A DNA stretch of 64,000 nucleotides from Kutzneria buriramensis (GTDB lineage: Bacteria; Actinomycetota; Actinomycetes; Mycobacteriales; Pseudonocardiaceae): the NCBI RefSeq assembly GCF_043575855.1, contig NZ_CP144375.1:7564001-7628000 (forward strand). The letters are read 5' to 3'. Numbering within the stretch: the stretch's first letter is position 1; every line of letters begins with the position of its first letter. A program made the position numbers and the translations under genes. The notes under the pieces were generated by a model. It saw only the letters and a list, made by a program, of their open reading frames with translations, had not been told where the DNA came from and did not search any database. Of this stretch, positions 10,201 to 16,950 are shown piece after piece.

Positions 10201-11924
10201 TTGTTGGCGTCCACGACCTGGAAGTCGAAGTCCATCAGCGTGGAAATGGTGTGATCCGGGTCGTGCGCGGTGGCCTCCAGCCACGGCGTGGTCGTCGCGG
10301 CGAAGCCGTTGTTGGGCGGGTACACGGTGTCGATCTGCGGCGGCACGTTGCCGGCGGTGGTGACCGTCAGGTACGGCGCCTCCGGCCCCATGTTCGAGGA
10401 CGCGAACTCCTTGCGCTGATTGGGGTCCGTGTAGCTCGCGGGCACGATCGCCACGCCGTAGTCGGGCTGACTGCCGTTGGACCAGGCGTTGAGCGCGTCG
10501 GTGGTCAGCGGGATGGTCACCCAGTCGCCGCGCGAGCGGTCGCCCTGCGGATTGGTGCAGGCGTTCGGCACGTTCGGCGCGACCGCGCCCATCACGTTCG
10601 CGCCGCCCGGCCCCGGGTACGTCACGGTGGTCGGAGTCCAGGGCTGCACCAGGTTGACGATGTTGACGGTGGTCGGCGTGCAGTTGGCGGCGTAGGTGTC
10701 GAACAGCGACAGGCTGGCCGACGTGACCTGGACGTGCTGGTTGTCGATGTCCTTGGGCATGGCCAGGAACGCCAGCGCGGAGTCGGCGCCGCCGTTGGTG
10801 GAGCCGACCTTGAGGGTCTGCTCCATCGAGTGGTCGCCCGGGCTGTCCTTCTGGACGTAGGTCGAGGTCGGGTTCAGGGTGAAGGTCGGGTCGACCGTCA
10901 CCGGGAACACGCGCTTGCCGTCGGCGAGCCAGTTCTTGTCCAGGCTGACCTTCAGCGCCGGCACACCGTCCACGGTGGCCAGTTCGTAGCTGACGGCGTC
11001 GGTGGTGGCGTGCTTGGAGTCGAAGGCGTAGCCGTGCGGGACCCGCTCCCGCACGGCGCCGGCGGAGTCGACCAGATCGACCGAGCCGTCGGCGGCGAGC
11101 TTGGGGGTGAGGCCGGTGAGCTTGAGCGGGAACGTCCAGGTCGTCGGCGCGTGAGCATCCCGCAGGACGATGGATTCCTTGACGCCCGTGGCATTCGGCG
11201 CCAGTTGGAGGTCCGTGCTGGGCAGGATCGAGCCGTAGGTGACGTTCGAGCCGGACACCTTCGGGGTCACCGGGGCCGCGCCCTGCACCGAGTAGGCCAC
11301 CGAGTGCGAGCCGTCCACGGCGAGGGAGGTGAGCGTCGGATCGGTTGCGGTGGGGGCGAAGTCGACCTTGGCGGAGTTGGCCTTCTCGTGCCAGCGGCCG
11401 TCCGCGCCGTGCTCGACGGTGGTGTCGATCGGCTGCCATGCCCCGGCGGCGTCCTGGTAGTTGACCGGCGTCTGGCTGTACTTCCGGGTGACGGTGCCGT
11501 CGGTGTTCTGGAAGTAGTTCATCGTCGCCGACGACTTCGCCGCGATGCGGACGCTGGTCGCGGCGTCGAATCCGGACGCGACGCGCTGGCTGGACCCGGG
11601 GCCGGTACGCGGCCGCGGCGGCCGGGGTTGGTACGGCGGGAGCTCACCGGCGCCCTTGCCGCGCGGATTGCCCGCCCCACCCGAGGCGTGTGTGGAAGCC
11701 GCGGACGCCGTGTGGCTGAGGCCGGCGGCGCTGCCGCCGGCCTGCTGCGGCAGCTTTCCCCAGTTCGGCGTGGTCAGCCACGCGCCGAGATCGGGGAACG
11801 CCGGCAGGTGCAGCGCCGGCAGGGCCAACTGCTCGGCCGAGGCGTTCTGGGTCGAGAAACCCAGTGCCATCAGCGTCAACGTCGTGACTGCCGCCAGTCT
11901 GCGGACACGCGTGGATACACGCAA
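1236..11924 (-). CDS. giant secreted Rhs/YD-repeat polymorphic toxin with LamG, HINT and nuclease-like tip
   Basis: About 3,562 aa. A Sec-type signal peptide (MRVSTRVRRLAAVTTLTLMA, then an NASA-E cleavage site) begins it. Approximate order: low-complexity linker; DNRLRE/CBM96-like domain 350-515; fibronectin-like domain 515-625; DUF6531-like entry 630-705; many YD repeats (YDALG, YDxxGN, TDPxGN) up to ~2870, interrupted by three LamG/concanavalin-like domains at ~885-1110, ~1180-1390 and ~1895-2095; RHS core 2871-2951 (RWYSPQTGQFMNRD ... DPSGHGWF); His/Val/Ala-rich amphipathic stretch to ~3085; Gly/Ala-rich hydrophobic stretch to ~3245; HINT domain 3249-3420 ending HNC; toxin tip 3421-3562. 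Known family biology: Rhs repeats form a shell around a cleaved C-terminal toxin. The start is taken as TTG 11924 because AAGGGGGG (11939-11932) sits 7 nt upstream; an upstream in-frame GTG (11945) overlaps the region before this ribosome binding site. Confidence 0.9.
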   Translation of the reverse strand: MRVSTRVRRLAAVTTLTLMALGFSTQNASAEQLALPALHLPAFPDLGAWLTTPNWGKLPQQAGGSAAGLSHTASAASTHASGGAGNPRGKGAGELPPYQPRPPRPRTGPGSSQRVASGFDAATSVRIAAKSSATMNYFQNTDGTVTRKYSQTPVNYQDAAGAWQPIDTTVEHGADGRWHEKANSAKVDFAPTATDPTLTSLAVDGSHSVAYSVQGAAPVTPKVSGSNVTYGSILPSTDLQLAPNATGVKESIVLRDAHAPTTWTFPLKLTGLTPKLAADGSVDLVDSAGAVRERVPHGYAFDSKHATTDAVSYELATVDGVPALKVSLDKNWLADGKRVFPVTVDPTFTLNPTSTYVQKDSPGDHSMEQTLKVGSTNGGADSALAFLAMPKDIDNQHVQVTSASLSLFDTYAANCTPTTVNIVNLVQPWTPTTVTYPGPGGANVMGAVAPNVPNACTNPQGDRSRGDWVTIPLTTDALNAWSNGSQPDYGVAIVPASYTDPNQRKEFASSNMGPEAPYLTVTTAGNVPPQIDTVYPPNNGFAATTTPWLEATAHDPDHTISTLMDFDFQVVDANNTTVIDSGTVHGGASWQVPAGKLQFGQTYYWTVATSDGQAWSDWSAWTALSIQVPQPVVTSSLSQNNGDHGFDPGIGNYTTSATDAEVQSAGPALAVTRDYNSRDPRTGGAFGAGWSSVFDAKATELTTTDFNNNPVLVSTVISYPDGSEVGFGLNTDGSFSSPQGRFAVLRALPNKTGYTLTDKNDTVYTFGQALSTGGFGISSITDANGRAQNFTWAGGHITTATSATSGRALHFTWSTPSGASTAHVATVVTDPVTAGQSSTALTWTYNYTGDNLASVCAPGAGTACTTYGYQSTSQYMATALDIGPHSLWPLGEQPGAATAVSAIHANEGNDNGTYNNVALGQPGALVGSTATSAGFNGTSSYVQLPTSLSSGWNGSAISMWFKTSATNGVLYSYSGSAITNNTTLGDYVPALYVGSDGKLNAEFWYGGGTPMVSKAAVNDNQWHHVVLQESGNSQGLYLDGVFVDYRVANIPLMANFYRYIGTGFLGGTWPDESHQSSTSNTGYASYFNGSIADVALWDKPVSSVYHPQLYQAGLHASTLLTSVTRPSGNVHAQVTYDPVSGAVQQLTDENGGVWKVGAPTVTGSSQVYRSAVLGAGPLAYYRLGDNVGAAQAVSEVKYGAATYNAATLGSTGPFQDATAAAFNGTSSYAQLPADTVSSSSQNLSAELWFSTTTGGGILVGANANQLGPCNATACTPILWVGTDGKLYGNFYTSGGAPQLVSSKTVTDGGWHHAVISASSSSQSLYLDGDAAQTKTTSPLTMTGYNYAYLGAGAPGLGWNGLPANNPVYFKGSIADAVFYRTALSSAQVAQHFNAAKNSQGLLPVSTVKITDPGGKTLTYQYDLINGNRKVSETDGLGNKTSYGYDSAGFLNTVTDPNGVVNTTGHDVRGNTVSQTTCQNQAAGICSTAYFTYFPDDTTKTLSPDARNDVMLTVRDGRSSSATDNTYLTSYGYDAKGNRTSITTPPVPGFPNGRTTSIAYTAIGLPTVTTSPGGTQNTITYATSGDVQQTQNAEGLVTKFTYDGVGRVATKTEVSDSYPNGLVTTYGYDGQDHVTSQADPVVTDRITGATHNATTTSVYDADGNITSQTVADGTGGDASRTSTSTYNTLGELASSTDPSGNTTTFTYDAYGHKASDTDPNGAETDFTYDADGHELTQSIQYTGSPLNPHAAAPLVEKSTAYDPTGRVASETDSMGNKRSYTYFDNGLKATETRTDPTGANSFIEEQDFYDAAGNQIKKVTNNLATVETSTVDAADRTTQTVTDPGGLNRTTTVSYTPDDKPAVTTMSDSTGAVRTTTATYDPMGNPTSQSLFTDGAGRPAGWWQLNQTTGATVPDSSGNGGTAAAANVSWANGAGTFNGTNSTVTTNGPVLDTTGNFTVSAWANLSSTGKFATVVGQDATQCSGFFLQYSATDNAWAFAKVNADVNNATGIRAHDTAAPALNTWTHLVGTYTAANGQLSLYVNGVLAGTATVTTPYKANGPLTIGRGQYNAGPADYFPGSIGNVQVYQRVLTPAEISTLAASQTGGTTASSHAITMTRTLDQRGLPTSATDPDGNTTNYSYDEAGHLAVTTSPVVSVEHNGGTATQVHPVTMTGYNTFGEATERDDPNGNVSTTVYDAAGRPVSITQPNYTPPGGSPITAVTVKTYDKLGNLVQVSDPLSRVTKYVYDQLGDQVRTTDPAGNNIDTVYDTNGDKLSVTDQAGAQTQATYDYLGRQITSTTLERYPSTITSTTTNSYAGSPGNAFLASTTTQSGANTQYGYDALGEKTSITDPAGNITRSSYDFLGRKTSTTLADGSSTATTYDTSGNPVSVAQKDPSGAVLATSSATFDDNGFQLSTTDALGHTSRFTHDATGAVTQEVQPTSATSSITTSFGYDTAGNRTRFTDGRGNATIYTYTPWNLKESVIEPTTATYSTAADSTFTTAYDADGEPVSQTQPGGVTITATYDAVGNLLTQNGSGADGQTAARTFGYDSVGRMTSAATSAIGTSVPASNETFTYNDRDELLTASGSAGSSSFGYNADGLMTTRTDASGTSSYGYDSADRLSTIQDSITGTQLTYGYNSLDQVNQVKYGSGNQRTFGYDGLHRLASDTLKTSGGATVASIGYGYDLNGNLTSKTTTGFAGAAANTYTYDQANRLTSWNNGSSTVNYAYDASGNRTQVGSNVYTYDARDQLTSDGVNSYTYTARGTMSSQTNTSGTQRSTSDAFGQMTSQNNQSYTYDALGRALTDTGTTFSYSGMTNTPSSDGVSTYSYDPSGGLVGIGGGGVSTLAFVDQHTDVVGDFTANGTSLSGSTTYDPLGNVTSTSNQAGRLGFQSGWTDTSTGKVNMAARWYSPQTGQFMNRDTASPDPMPNSAAANPFAYVDDDPLTRTDPSGHGWFSDFVSSAFHAVTHVVQAVTHYVAVHVVQPVVHAVQVVVHAVADAYHAVARAAARVVQRVVRVARVVYHAAVHVVKTAYHAVSTAVHHVVAAVKTAAKAVGNAVTSAAKAVASVAKKAVATATNFVKAHASTIAGIAVGIGVGLACTVATGGVGAIGCAALAGAAGNAVSYAMDCHASHSCSLGGAVEAVGLGALGGALGAGLAGPLGGKLVATALEDVMPKVAASALVGLGSGAASGAITSAVGYGMSCGSSQDGCSLSGAASAVGSGALWGGLIGGIAGAAGEAVGKSDNTTCHSFVPGTKVLMGDGTSKSISQVQVGDKVADSVPGDTTLQTHTVQKVIVTQTDHDFVNLTIKKLATKLGKAAAGLAVATAAVLGSAAPASADTSSTLTTTFHHPFYDTTQAAFVDAVDLHPGDRLQTADGGAAEVTSVRAYHQTETTYDLTIDGLHTYYVVAGAAPVLVHNCGADDLAPEAKASYDTLTSAVGRAASRSAQDIRNSLTPGQLAVGRALPWLRSMFVGSNIENAVASDPAVLSDPNITHLGTSMPGQSVPDFHISTGDGEFPVDVTGGSQSSVNGHLQRPYITHRSQIIDYPSIPKAKLNDIFK

Positions 11925-11931
11925 CGTAAAG

Positions 11932-11939
11932 CCCCCCTT
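11932..11939 (-). promoter_or_regulatory. ribosome binding site deciding the TTG start of the Rhs gene
   Basis: On the minus strand AAGGGGGG is followed 7 nt later by TTG (11924). This favours TTG over the upstream GTG at 11945 and puts the basic residues of the signal peptide at the N-terminus. Confidence 0.6.
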
Positions 11940-12117
11940 ACACACGCCAAACGAGCGTGAGATCTAGTTAAAGACAGCGCACCCCTCGCTGAAAACAACC
12001 AGTTGTGTCGGCGAAATCACGTAACGTTCACCGTGACCGGATCTATGGAACGAATGGGATGAAATGGCCTTCCCGCCGTTCTTGACACCGTCACGGACCG
12101 CGCTCACTGTGATCGGC

Positions 12118-13416
12118 ATGAGTGACAGTGACGTGGCTCTCATTCGCACCCAGCGGCGGCGTGCCGCGATCGCGAGCACGATCGGGACGTCGATCGAGTG
12201 GTACGACTTCTTCCTCTACAACACGGCGGCGGCGCTGATCTTCCCGAAGCTGTTCTTCCCCAGCAGCAACCCGTTCGCCGGTCAGTTGGCGGCGTTCGGC
12301 GTGCAGTTCGTGGGATTCGCGGCGCGGCCGATCGGCGCGGCGCTGTTCGGCCACTTCGGGGATCGGATCGGCCGCCGGGGAACGCTGATCGGCACGCTGC
12401 TGACGATGGGTGTCGCCACCGCGCTGATCGGCTGCCTGCCGACCAACGCCTCGATCGGCGTGACGGCGGCCGTGCTGCTGACCATCCTGCGCATCGCGCA
12501 GGGCATCGGCGTGGGCGGCGAGTGGGGCGGCTCGGTGCTGCTCGCCATGGAGTGGGGTGACCAGCGCAAACGCGGCCTGATGGCCAGCATGCCGCAGCTG
12601 GGCGTGCCCATCGGGCTGTTGCTGTCCACGGGTGTGGTGCGGCTGGTGTCGGACTGGTCCGGCGCCGGGTTCCTGGTGTGGGCGTGGCGGATCCCGTTCC
12701 TGCTCAGCGTCGCGCTGATCGGCATCGGCCTGTACGTCCGGCTGCGGGTGCTGGAGTCGCCGCAGTTCGAGGCGGTGGTACACCGGGATGCCGTTGTGCG
12801 CCAACCGGTCTGGCGCGCGATCGTGGAGCACCCGCGGGAGATCCTCAGCTCGGCGTTCGTGCGGATGGCCGAGCAGGCCCCGTTCTATCTGTTCACCGTG
12901 TTCGTGCTGACCTACGGCACCAAGCAGCTCAAGCTGAACCAGGACGACCTGCTCGGCTACACGATGATCGCCGCGGCTGCCGGCGTGGTCTGCGTGCCGC
13001 TGTTCGGCTGGCTGTCCGACCGCATCGGCCGCAAGCTCATGTACGGCATCGGGATCGTCTGCGTCGGCCTCTACGCGTTCCCGTACTTCGGCCTGCTGGA
13101 CACGAAAGCCGCCGGCCTGGTGGCGCTCGGCATCGTGATCTCCCTTGTGCTGCACGCCATGCAGTACGGGCCGCAGGCCGCGCTGATCGCGGAGTCGTTC
13201 GGCACCAACGTCCGCTACTCCGGCGCCGGCATCGGCTACCAGCTGGCCTCGGTGATCGCCGGCGGCCCCGCGCCGCTGATCGCCACCGCCATCCTGGCCG
13301 CCACGGCGTCCAGCACCTGGATCAGCGTGTACATCATGGGCTGCGCGGTGTTGGCCCTGTTGGCGCTCGTGGCATTGCCGCAGCGGGTGCCGGCGGAGGA
13401 GCCGCAGACGGTGTGA
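12118..13416 (+). CDS. MFS transporter, metabolite:H+ symporter (MHS) family
   Basis: A 432-aa, roughly 12-TM inner-membrane carrier. The N-terminus RRRAAIASTIGTSIEWYDFF followed by LFFP is the hallmark of the MHS family (KgtP, ShiA, ProP-like dicarboxylate/organic acid:proton symporters). The MFS loop 2-3 motif GHFGDRIGRRGTL and its second-half repeat GWLSDRIGRKLM are intact. The start at ATG 12118 leaves ~10 residues before the family block; an in-frame ATG at 12064 would add 18 residues that the family lacks, and neither start has a strong ribosome binding site. It is divergent from the Rhs gene and convergent with the uronate aldehyde dehydrogenase. The substrate is unknown; a carboxylate feeding the neighbouring uronate pathway is possible but not shown. 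Confidence 0.85.
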   Translation: MSDSDVALIRTQRRRAAIASTIGTSIEWYDFFLYNTAAALIFPKLFFPSSNPFAGQLAAFGVQFVGFAARPIGAALFGHFGDRIGRRGTLIGTLLTMGVATALIGCLPTNASIGVTAAVLLTILRIAQGIGVGGEWGGSVLLAMEWGDQRKRGLMASMPQLGVPIGLLLSTGVVRLVSDWSGAGFLVWAWRIPFLLSVALIGIGLYVRLRVLESPQFEAVVHRDAVVRQPVWRAIVEHPREILSSAFVRMAEQAPFYLFTVFVLTYGTKQLKLNQDDLLGYTMIAAAAGVVCVPLFGWLSDRIGRKLMYGIGIVCVGLYAFPYFGLLDTKAAGLVALGIVISLVLHAMQYGPQAALIAESFGTNVRYSGAGIGYQLASVIAGGPAPLIATAILAATASSTWISVYIMGCAVLALLALVALPQRVPAEEPQTV

Positions 13417-13448
13417 TGCGCGAGGCCGCCGCCGGTGCCTGGACCGCC

Positions 13449-13489
13449 GCCGCATGTCGATCGAGTCTTTCCATCGATCGACATGCGGC
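13449..13489. terminator. 16-bp perfect palindrome between convergent genes
   Basis: Arms 13449-13464 and 13474-13489 are perfect reverse complements (16 bp) around a 9-nt loop (gtctttcca). It lies between the stops of the MHS transporter and the aldehyde dehydrogenase and is symmetrical, so a bidirectional terminator is the likely role. Confidence 0.75.
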
Positions 13490-13543
13490 AAGGGAAGGCA
13501 CCGGCCTCGTGGGCGGCCTCGCCCCGCGCGGAACGCGCGGAAA

Positions 13544-15022
13544 CTACGCTGTACCCAGGACCCCGTCGAAGCGGCGGGGGATGCCGAGCGGGTTGCCGGC
13601 CTGGAGCTCCGGCGGGAGGAGCTCCTCGGGCCAGCTCTGGTACGTCACCGGCACGAGCCACCGCCGGATCGCCGTCGACCCGACGGAGGTGTGCAGCGCG
13701 TTGGTGGTCGCCGGCCACGGGCCGCCGTGCTGCATGCCCCACGCCACGGCGACACCGGTCGGCCAGGCGTTGAAGATCAGCCGCCCGGCGACCGCCTGCA
13801 GTGCGGCCCCGATGCGACCGACCAGAGCGTGCTCGTCGGCGCCGGCGTGCACGGTGGCGGTCAGCGAGCCCGGCAGCTGGGGCAGAACCTCCAGCAGCTC
13901 CTCGGGATCGGTGTACGTGACGACCACGCCCGCCGGCCCGAAGTGCTCCTCGGTCAGCGTCCCGAGGTTGGCGGCGAAGGTCTTCAGCTCGGTGGTGAAC
14001 AGCTTCGGCGCGACGCTGTAGCCCTGCTCCGGATCCGTGCCGGTGGCCGCCAGCTCGACGAGGTCGCTGCCGGCCAGTGAGTCCACGCCGGACCGGTAGC
14101 CCTGCTGCATCCGCTCGTTGAGCATCGGGCCGCCGGACGAGGCGGACACCGCTGCCGTCAACGCGTCCACCATCGACGCCGGCGCGAACGTCAGCCCCGG
14201 GTTGGTGCAGAACTGGCCCACGCCAAGGGTGAGCGACCCGGCGAAGCCGGCGGCGGTCTCCTCGGTGGCCGCGCCCGGCAGGATCACGGTGGGGTTGACG
14301 CTACCCAACTCGCCGTAGAACGGGATCGGGTCCGGCCGGCCGTTGGCCAGGTCGTACAGGGCCCGCCCGCCGCCGGTGGACCCGGTGAACCCGACCGCCT
14401 TGACCGACGGGTGCTGCACGAGCCGAGGACCGGCCTCCAGCCCGTGCACGATGCCGAAAACGCCGTCCGGCAAGGAGGCCGCCACGATCCGGGCGGTCTC
14501 CGCCGACGTCGTCGGGTGCGACGGGTGCGCCTTGACGATCACCGGCGAGCCGGCGGCCAGCGCGGACGCGGTGTCGCCGCCGGCGACCGAGAACGCGAAC
14601 GGGAAGTTGCTGGCCGCGAACACGCCGACGACGCCGATCGGCCGCAGGATGCGGCGCAGCTCGGGCCGCGGCGGCACGGTGGTGGCGTCCGCGGTGTCGA
14701 GGGTGGCTTCGAGGTAGCTGCCCTCGCGCAGCACGGAGGCGAACAGCCGCAACTGGTTCGTGGTGCGCTTCAGCTCGCCGGACAGCCGCCCCTCGCCGAG
14801 CGCCGTCTCACTGTCCGCAATGGACACGAGCTCCGACGACGAGGCGTCCAGCGCGTCCGCGACCCGCTCCAGCGCCTCCGCCCGCACGGCGGAAGTCGTT
14901 GCGGACCAACCGGATGCTGCGGCCTTGGCGACGATGGCGTCCAGCTCGGCGTCCGAAGTGGACGGTATGGCCGAGCCGACGGGTTCCCCGGTGCGAGGGT
15001 TGTAGCCCTGCACAGCGGTCAT
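13544..15022 (-). CDS. 2-oxoglutarate semialdehyde (2,5-dioxovalerate) dehydrogenase
   Basis: A 492-aa NAD(P)-dependent aldehyde dehydrogenase. Visible ALDH landmarks are the cofactor segment FAASNFPFAFSVAGGDTASA with VIVKAHPSHP, the FTGSTGGGRAL loop, the catalytic glutamate in YGELGSVNP and the nucleophilic cysteine in GQFCTNPG. These variants and the neighbourhood fit the 2,5-dioxopentanoate dehydrogenase subgroup (EC 1.2.1.26), the last step of oxidative hexuronate breakdown, giving 2-oxoglutarate. The ATG at 15022 overlaps the stop of the uronate dehydrogenase gene (ATGA), so the two are translationally coupled. A longer frame upstream of 15022 is antisense-like read-through of the neighbour and is ignored. 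Confidence 0.85.
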   Translation of the reverse strand: MTAVQGYNPRTGEPVGSAIPSTSDAELDAIVAKAAASGWSATTSAVRAEALERVADALDASSSELVSIADSETALGEGRLSGELKRTTNQLRLFASVLREGSYLEATLDTADATTVPPRPELRRILRPIGVVGVFAASNFPFAFSVAGGDTASALAAGSPVIVKAHPSHPTTSAETARIVAASLPDGVFGIVHGLEAGPRLVQHPSVKAVGFTGSTGGGRALYDLANGRPDPIPFYGELGSVNPTVILPGAATEETAAGFAGSLTLGVGQFCTNPGLTFAPASMVDALTAAVSASSGGPMLNERMQQGYRSGVDSLAGSDLVELAATGTDPEQGYSVAPKLFTTELKTFAANLGTLTEEHFGPAGVVVTYTDPEELLEVLPQLPGSLTATVHAGADEHALVGRIGAALQAVAGRLIFNAWPTGVAVAWGMQHGGPWPATTNALHTSVGSTAIRRWLVPVTYQSWPEELLPPELQAGNPLGIPRRFDGVLGTA

Positions 15023-15843
15023 TGAACAGCCTCCTTGACGGCGGTGTCCCAGGCGGAAGTGACCCAGACACCGCCAACGTAGTTCAGCTCGGGGCCGTCC
15101 GCGGCGGGCATGCCCTGCTCCGCGATGATCTCCTCGGCGAACTGCTCCGAGTTGTCCTCCGACTGATATCCCAACGCCTTGGCCTCGTCCAGGGATACCC
15201 AGCGGCGGGTGTTGTCGGACACACCCCAGATCACCCGGAAGCCGGGCGAAGGCGTGGCCAGGCAAGCCTCGAGGATGCGGGCGCAGTCGCCCGGCGACAG
15301 CCAGGTGGACAGCATGCGGACGTCGCGCGGCTTCTCGAAGCAGGAGCCGATCCGGACGGCGATCACGTCCAGGCCGTAGCGGTCGGAGTACAGCGCCCCC
15401 AACGCCTCCACGGCGACCTTGCTGACGCCGTAGTACGTGTCGGGGCGCGGGAACGCGTAGTCGGGCGTGTCCTCGGCGCCGCGCCGGTGGAAGCCGGCCG
15501 CGTGGTTGGAACTGGCCAGGATCACCCGCTTCACGCCGTTGCGGCGCGCGGCTTCCAGCACCGTGTGGGTGCCGTCGATGTTGACCGCCAGGATGTCCTT
15601 CCACGGCTGTTCGAGGCTGTGCCCGCCCAGGTGGATGACGGCGTCGACGCCGGCGCAGGCGGCGTCCATCGCCGCCTGGTCGGTCACCGAGCCGGTGAGC
15701 AGCTCGACGCGCTCACCCTCGCCGGCGGCCGGCAGCTCGCCGATGTCCAGCAGCCGAAGGACCCGGTCGGCGGCGGCGAGTCTCGGCCGCATCAGCGTGC
15801 CCACGCCGCCGGCGGCGCCAGTGATCAGGATGCGTTCGGTCAC
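15019..15843 (-). CDS. udh: uronate dehydrogenase, NAD-dependent SDR/epimerase family
   Basis: A 274-aa extended short-chain dehydrogenase: Rossmann motif TGAAGGVG at the N-terminus, VDAVIHLGG after beta-4, SSNHAAGFH and the catalytic YYGVSK (YxxxK). Length and these blocks fit uronate dehydrogenase (EC 1.1.1.203), which oxidises D-glucuronate or D-galacturonate at C1 to the aldarolactone in the cytosol. It starts at GTG 15843 with GGAGGCC 6-12 nt upstream, lies 50 nt downstream of the iclR gene on the same strand and overlaps the aldehyde dehydrogenase by 4 nt. A TGTAAACGTTTGCA box lies just ahead of the start. Confidence 0.85.
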   Translation of the reverse strand: MTERILITGAAGGVGTLMRPRLAAADRVLRLLDIGELPAAGEGERVELLTGSVTDQAAMDAACAGVDAVIHLGGHSLEQPWKDILAVNIDGTHTVLEAARRNGVKRVILASSNHAAGFHRRGAEDTPDYAFPRPDTYYGVSKVAVEALGALYSDRYGLDVIAVRIGSCFEKPRDVRMLSTWLSPGDCARILEACLATPSPGFRVIWGVSDNTRRWVSLDEAKALGYQSEDNSEQFAEEIIAEQGMPAADGPELNYVGGVWVTSAWDTAVKEAVQ

Positions 15844-15861
15844 GGGCTGTGGCCTCCATCT

Positions 15862-15875
15862 TGCAAACGTTTACA
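15862..15875 (-). promoter_or_regulatory. palindromic operator-like box ahead of udh
   Basis: Minus strand TGTAAACGTTTGCA is one mismatch-pair away from the perfect palindrome TGTAAACGTTTACA. It is 19-32 nt upstream of the udh GTG. A box sharing TGTAAACGTTT lies ahead of the divergent operon (17024-17037). The pattern is of LacI/GalR-family type; the bound protein is not known. Confidence 0.6.
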
Positions 15876-15893
15876 ATTGCTTCAGAACGGTAC

Positions 15894-16685
15894 TCAGCGA
15901 CCGAACTGACGCAAGACCTCGGTGATGGTCCGGGCGGCGGCGAGCAGCGCCCCGACGACCTGGCGCTCGTGGTCGGCGTCCAGCCGGCCGAGCGGCACCG
16001 AACAGCTCATCGCGTCGATGACCGGGTTGCGGTAGGGGAGCGCGACTGCGAAACAGCCCAGGCCGGGGGTGTTCTCCTCGCGCTCGTGCGCGTAGCCCTC
16101 GGCGTGGAAGGCGGCCAGCTGCGCGTGCAGCTCGCCGCGGTCGGTGATGGTGTTCGGGGTCAGCGCGTCCAGCTTCTCCGGCAGCAGCGCGTCCACCTCG
16201 GCCCGGCTGCGCTCGGCCAGCAGGGCCTTGCCCAGCGACGTGGCGTGCGCGGGCAGCCGGCGGCCGACGCGGGAGACGACCCGCAGGTGGTGCTCCGACT
16301 CGCGGCTGGCCAGGTAGACGACGTCCGCGCCGTCCAGTCGGGCCAGGTGCACGGTCTCGTTGATCTGCTGGCGCACCTGCTCCATCACTCGGATGGCCGT
16401 GCGGACGACCGGGTCGTGGTCCAGGTACGAGGTGCCGACCAGCAGCGCCCGCACGCCGATGCCGTAGCTGCCGCGCTGCGGGTCCACCTCCACCCAGCCG
16501 CGGCTGACCAGCGTCTGGAGCAGCATGTACAGGCTGGACTTGGGGTAGCTGAGCTCCTTGTGCAGCTCGGTGAGCGTGAGCTGGCGCTCCGAGCGGGACA
16601 TGACCTCGAGCAGCTCGACGGTTCTGTCCGCGGATTTCACCGCCGCCGGCCTGGTCGGGGCCGTGCTGTCGACTGCCTCTGACAT
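15894..16685 (-). CDS. IclR-family transcriptional regulator of the uronate locus
   Basis: A 263-aa protein with an N-terminal winged helix (SADRTVELLEVMSRSERQLT, then LTELHKELSYPKSSLYMLLQ, then SRGWVE) and an IclR effector domain (RQQINETVHLARLDGADVVY, SRVGRRLPAHATSLGKALLA, GCFAVALPYRN). Such proteins usually repress or activate catabolic genes in response to an aromatic or sugar acid. It is placed between the two divergent arms of the hexuronate pathway, making it the natural local regulator, presumably sensing a uronate, aldarate or keto-deoxy intermediate. The ATG at 16685 has GGAGG 8 nt upstream. Confidence 0.85.
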   Translation of the reverse strand: MSEAVDSTAPTRPAAVKSADRTVELLEVMSRSERQLTLTELHKELSYPKSSLYMLLQTLVSRGWVEVDPQRGSYGIGVRALLVGTSYLDHDPVVRTAIRVMEQVRQQINETVHLARLDGADVVYLASRESEHHLRVVSRVGRRLPAHATSLGKALLAERSRAEVDALLPEKLDALTPNTITDRGELHAQLAAFHAEGYAHEREENTPGLGCFAVALPYRNPVIDAMSCSVPLGRLDADHERQVVGALLAAARTITEVLRQFGR

Positions 16686-16795
16686 CTGATCGGCCTCCAG
16701 GACCTTGACACACGGTGGTTCTGATTCTTACAGTCCGTGCCAACGTTCACAAGTACGACCGGCATTCAGATACGTGAACCGCGAGGAGAGGGTCA

Positions 16796-16891
16796 ATGGC
16801 AGCCCCGATCTCCAGGCAGACGGCCCCGGCGGCCGCGCCCGGGATCGCGGACGTCAGCCATGGCCACCCACCGCGGTGGACACCCTGGTGA
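16796..16891 (+). CDS. candidate leader peptide of 31 residues
   Basis: ATG 16796 is preceded by GAGGAGAGGG at about 5-14 nt, one of the better ribosome binding sites in the window, and the frame closes at TGA 16891 after 31 codons rich in Ala and Pro (MAAPISRQTAPAAAPGIADV). It lies upstream of a strong hairpin in the leader of kdgD. It may be a translated leader, a remnant of a lost gene or chance; nothing beyond start context supports it. Confidence 0.25.
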   Translation: MAAPISRQTAPAAAPGIADVSHGHPPRWTPW

Positions 16892-16950
16892 CGGTCGCGA
16901 CAGGCGTGGGCTCGACGGCTAACGGCGGCGGTGTCGTTGAGTCCCACAAG

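Noticed and set aside
7029..11960. A 1,643-codon open frame on the plus strand opposite the Rhs gene
   Set aside because: It is the antisense shadow of a repeat-rich, GC-biased gene: it is rich in Arg/Gly/Val, has no domain features, and the minus frame has a signal peptide and known modules.
12064..12117. Upstream ATG for the MHS transporter
   Set aside because: It would add 18 residues with no match to the family's short N-terminus; kept only as an alternative start.
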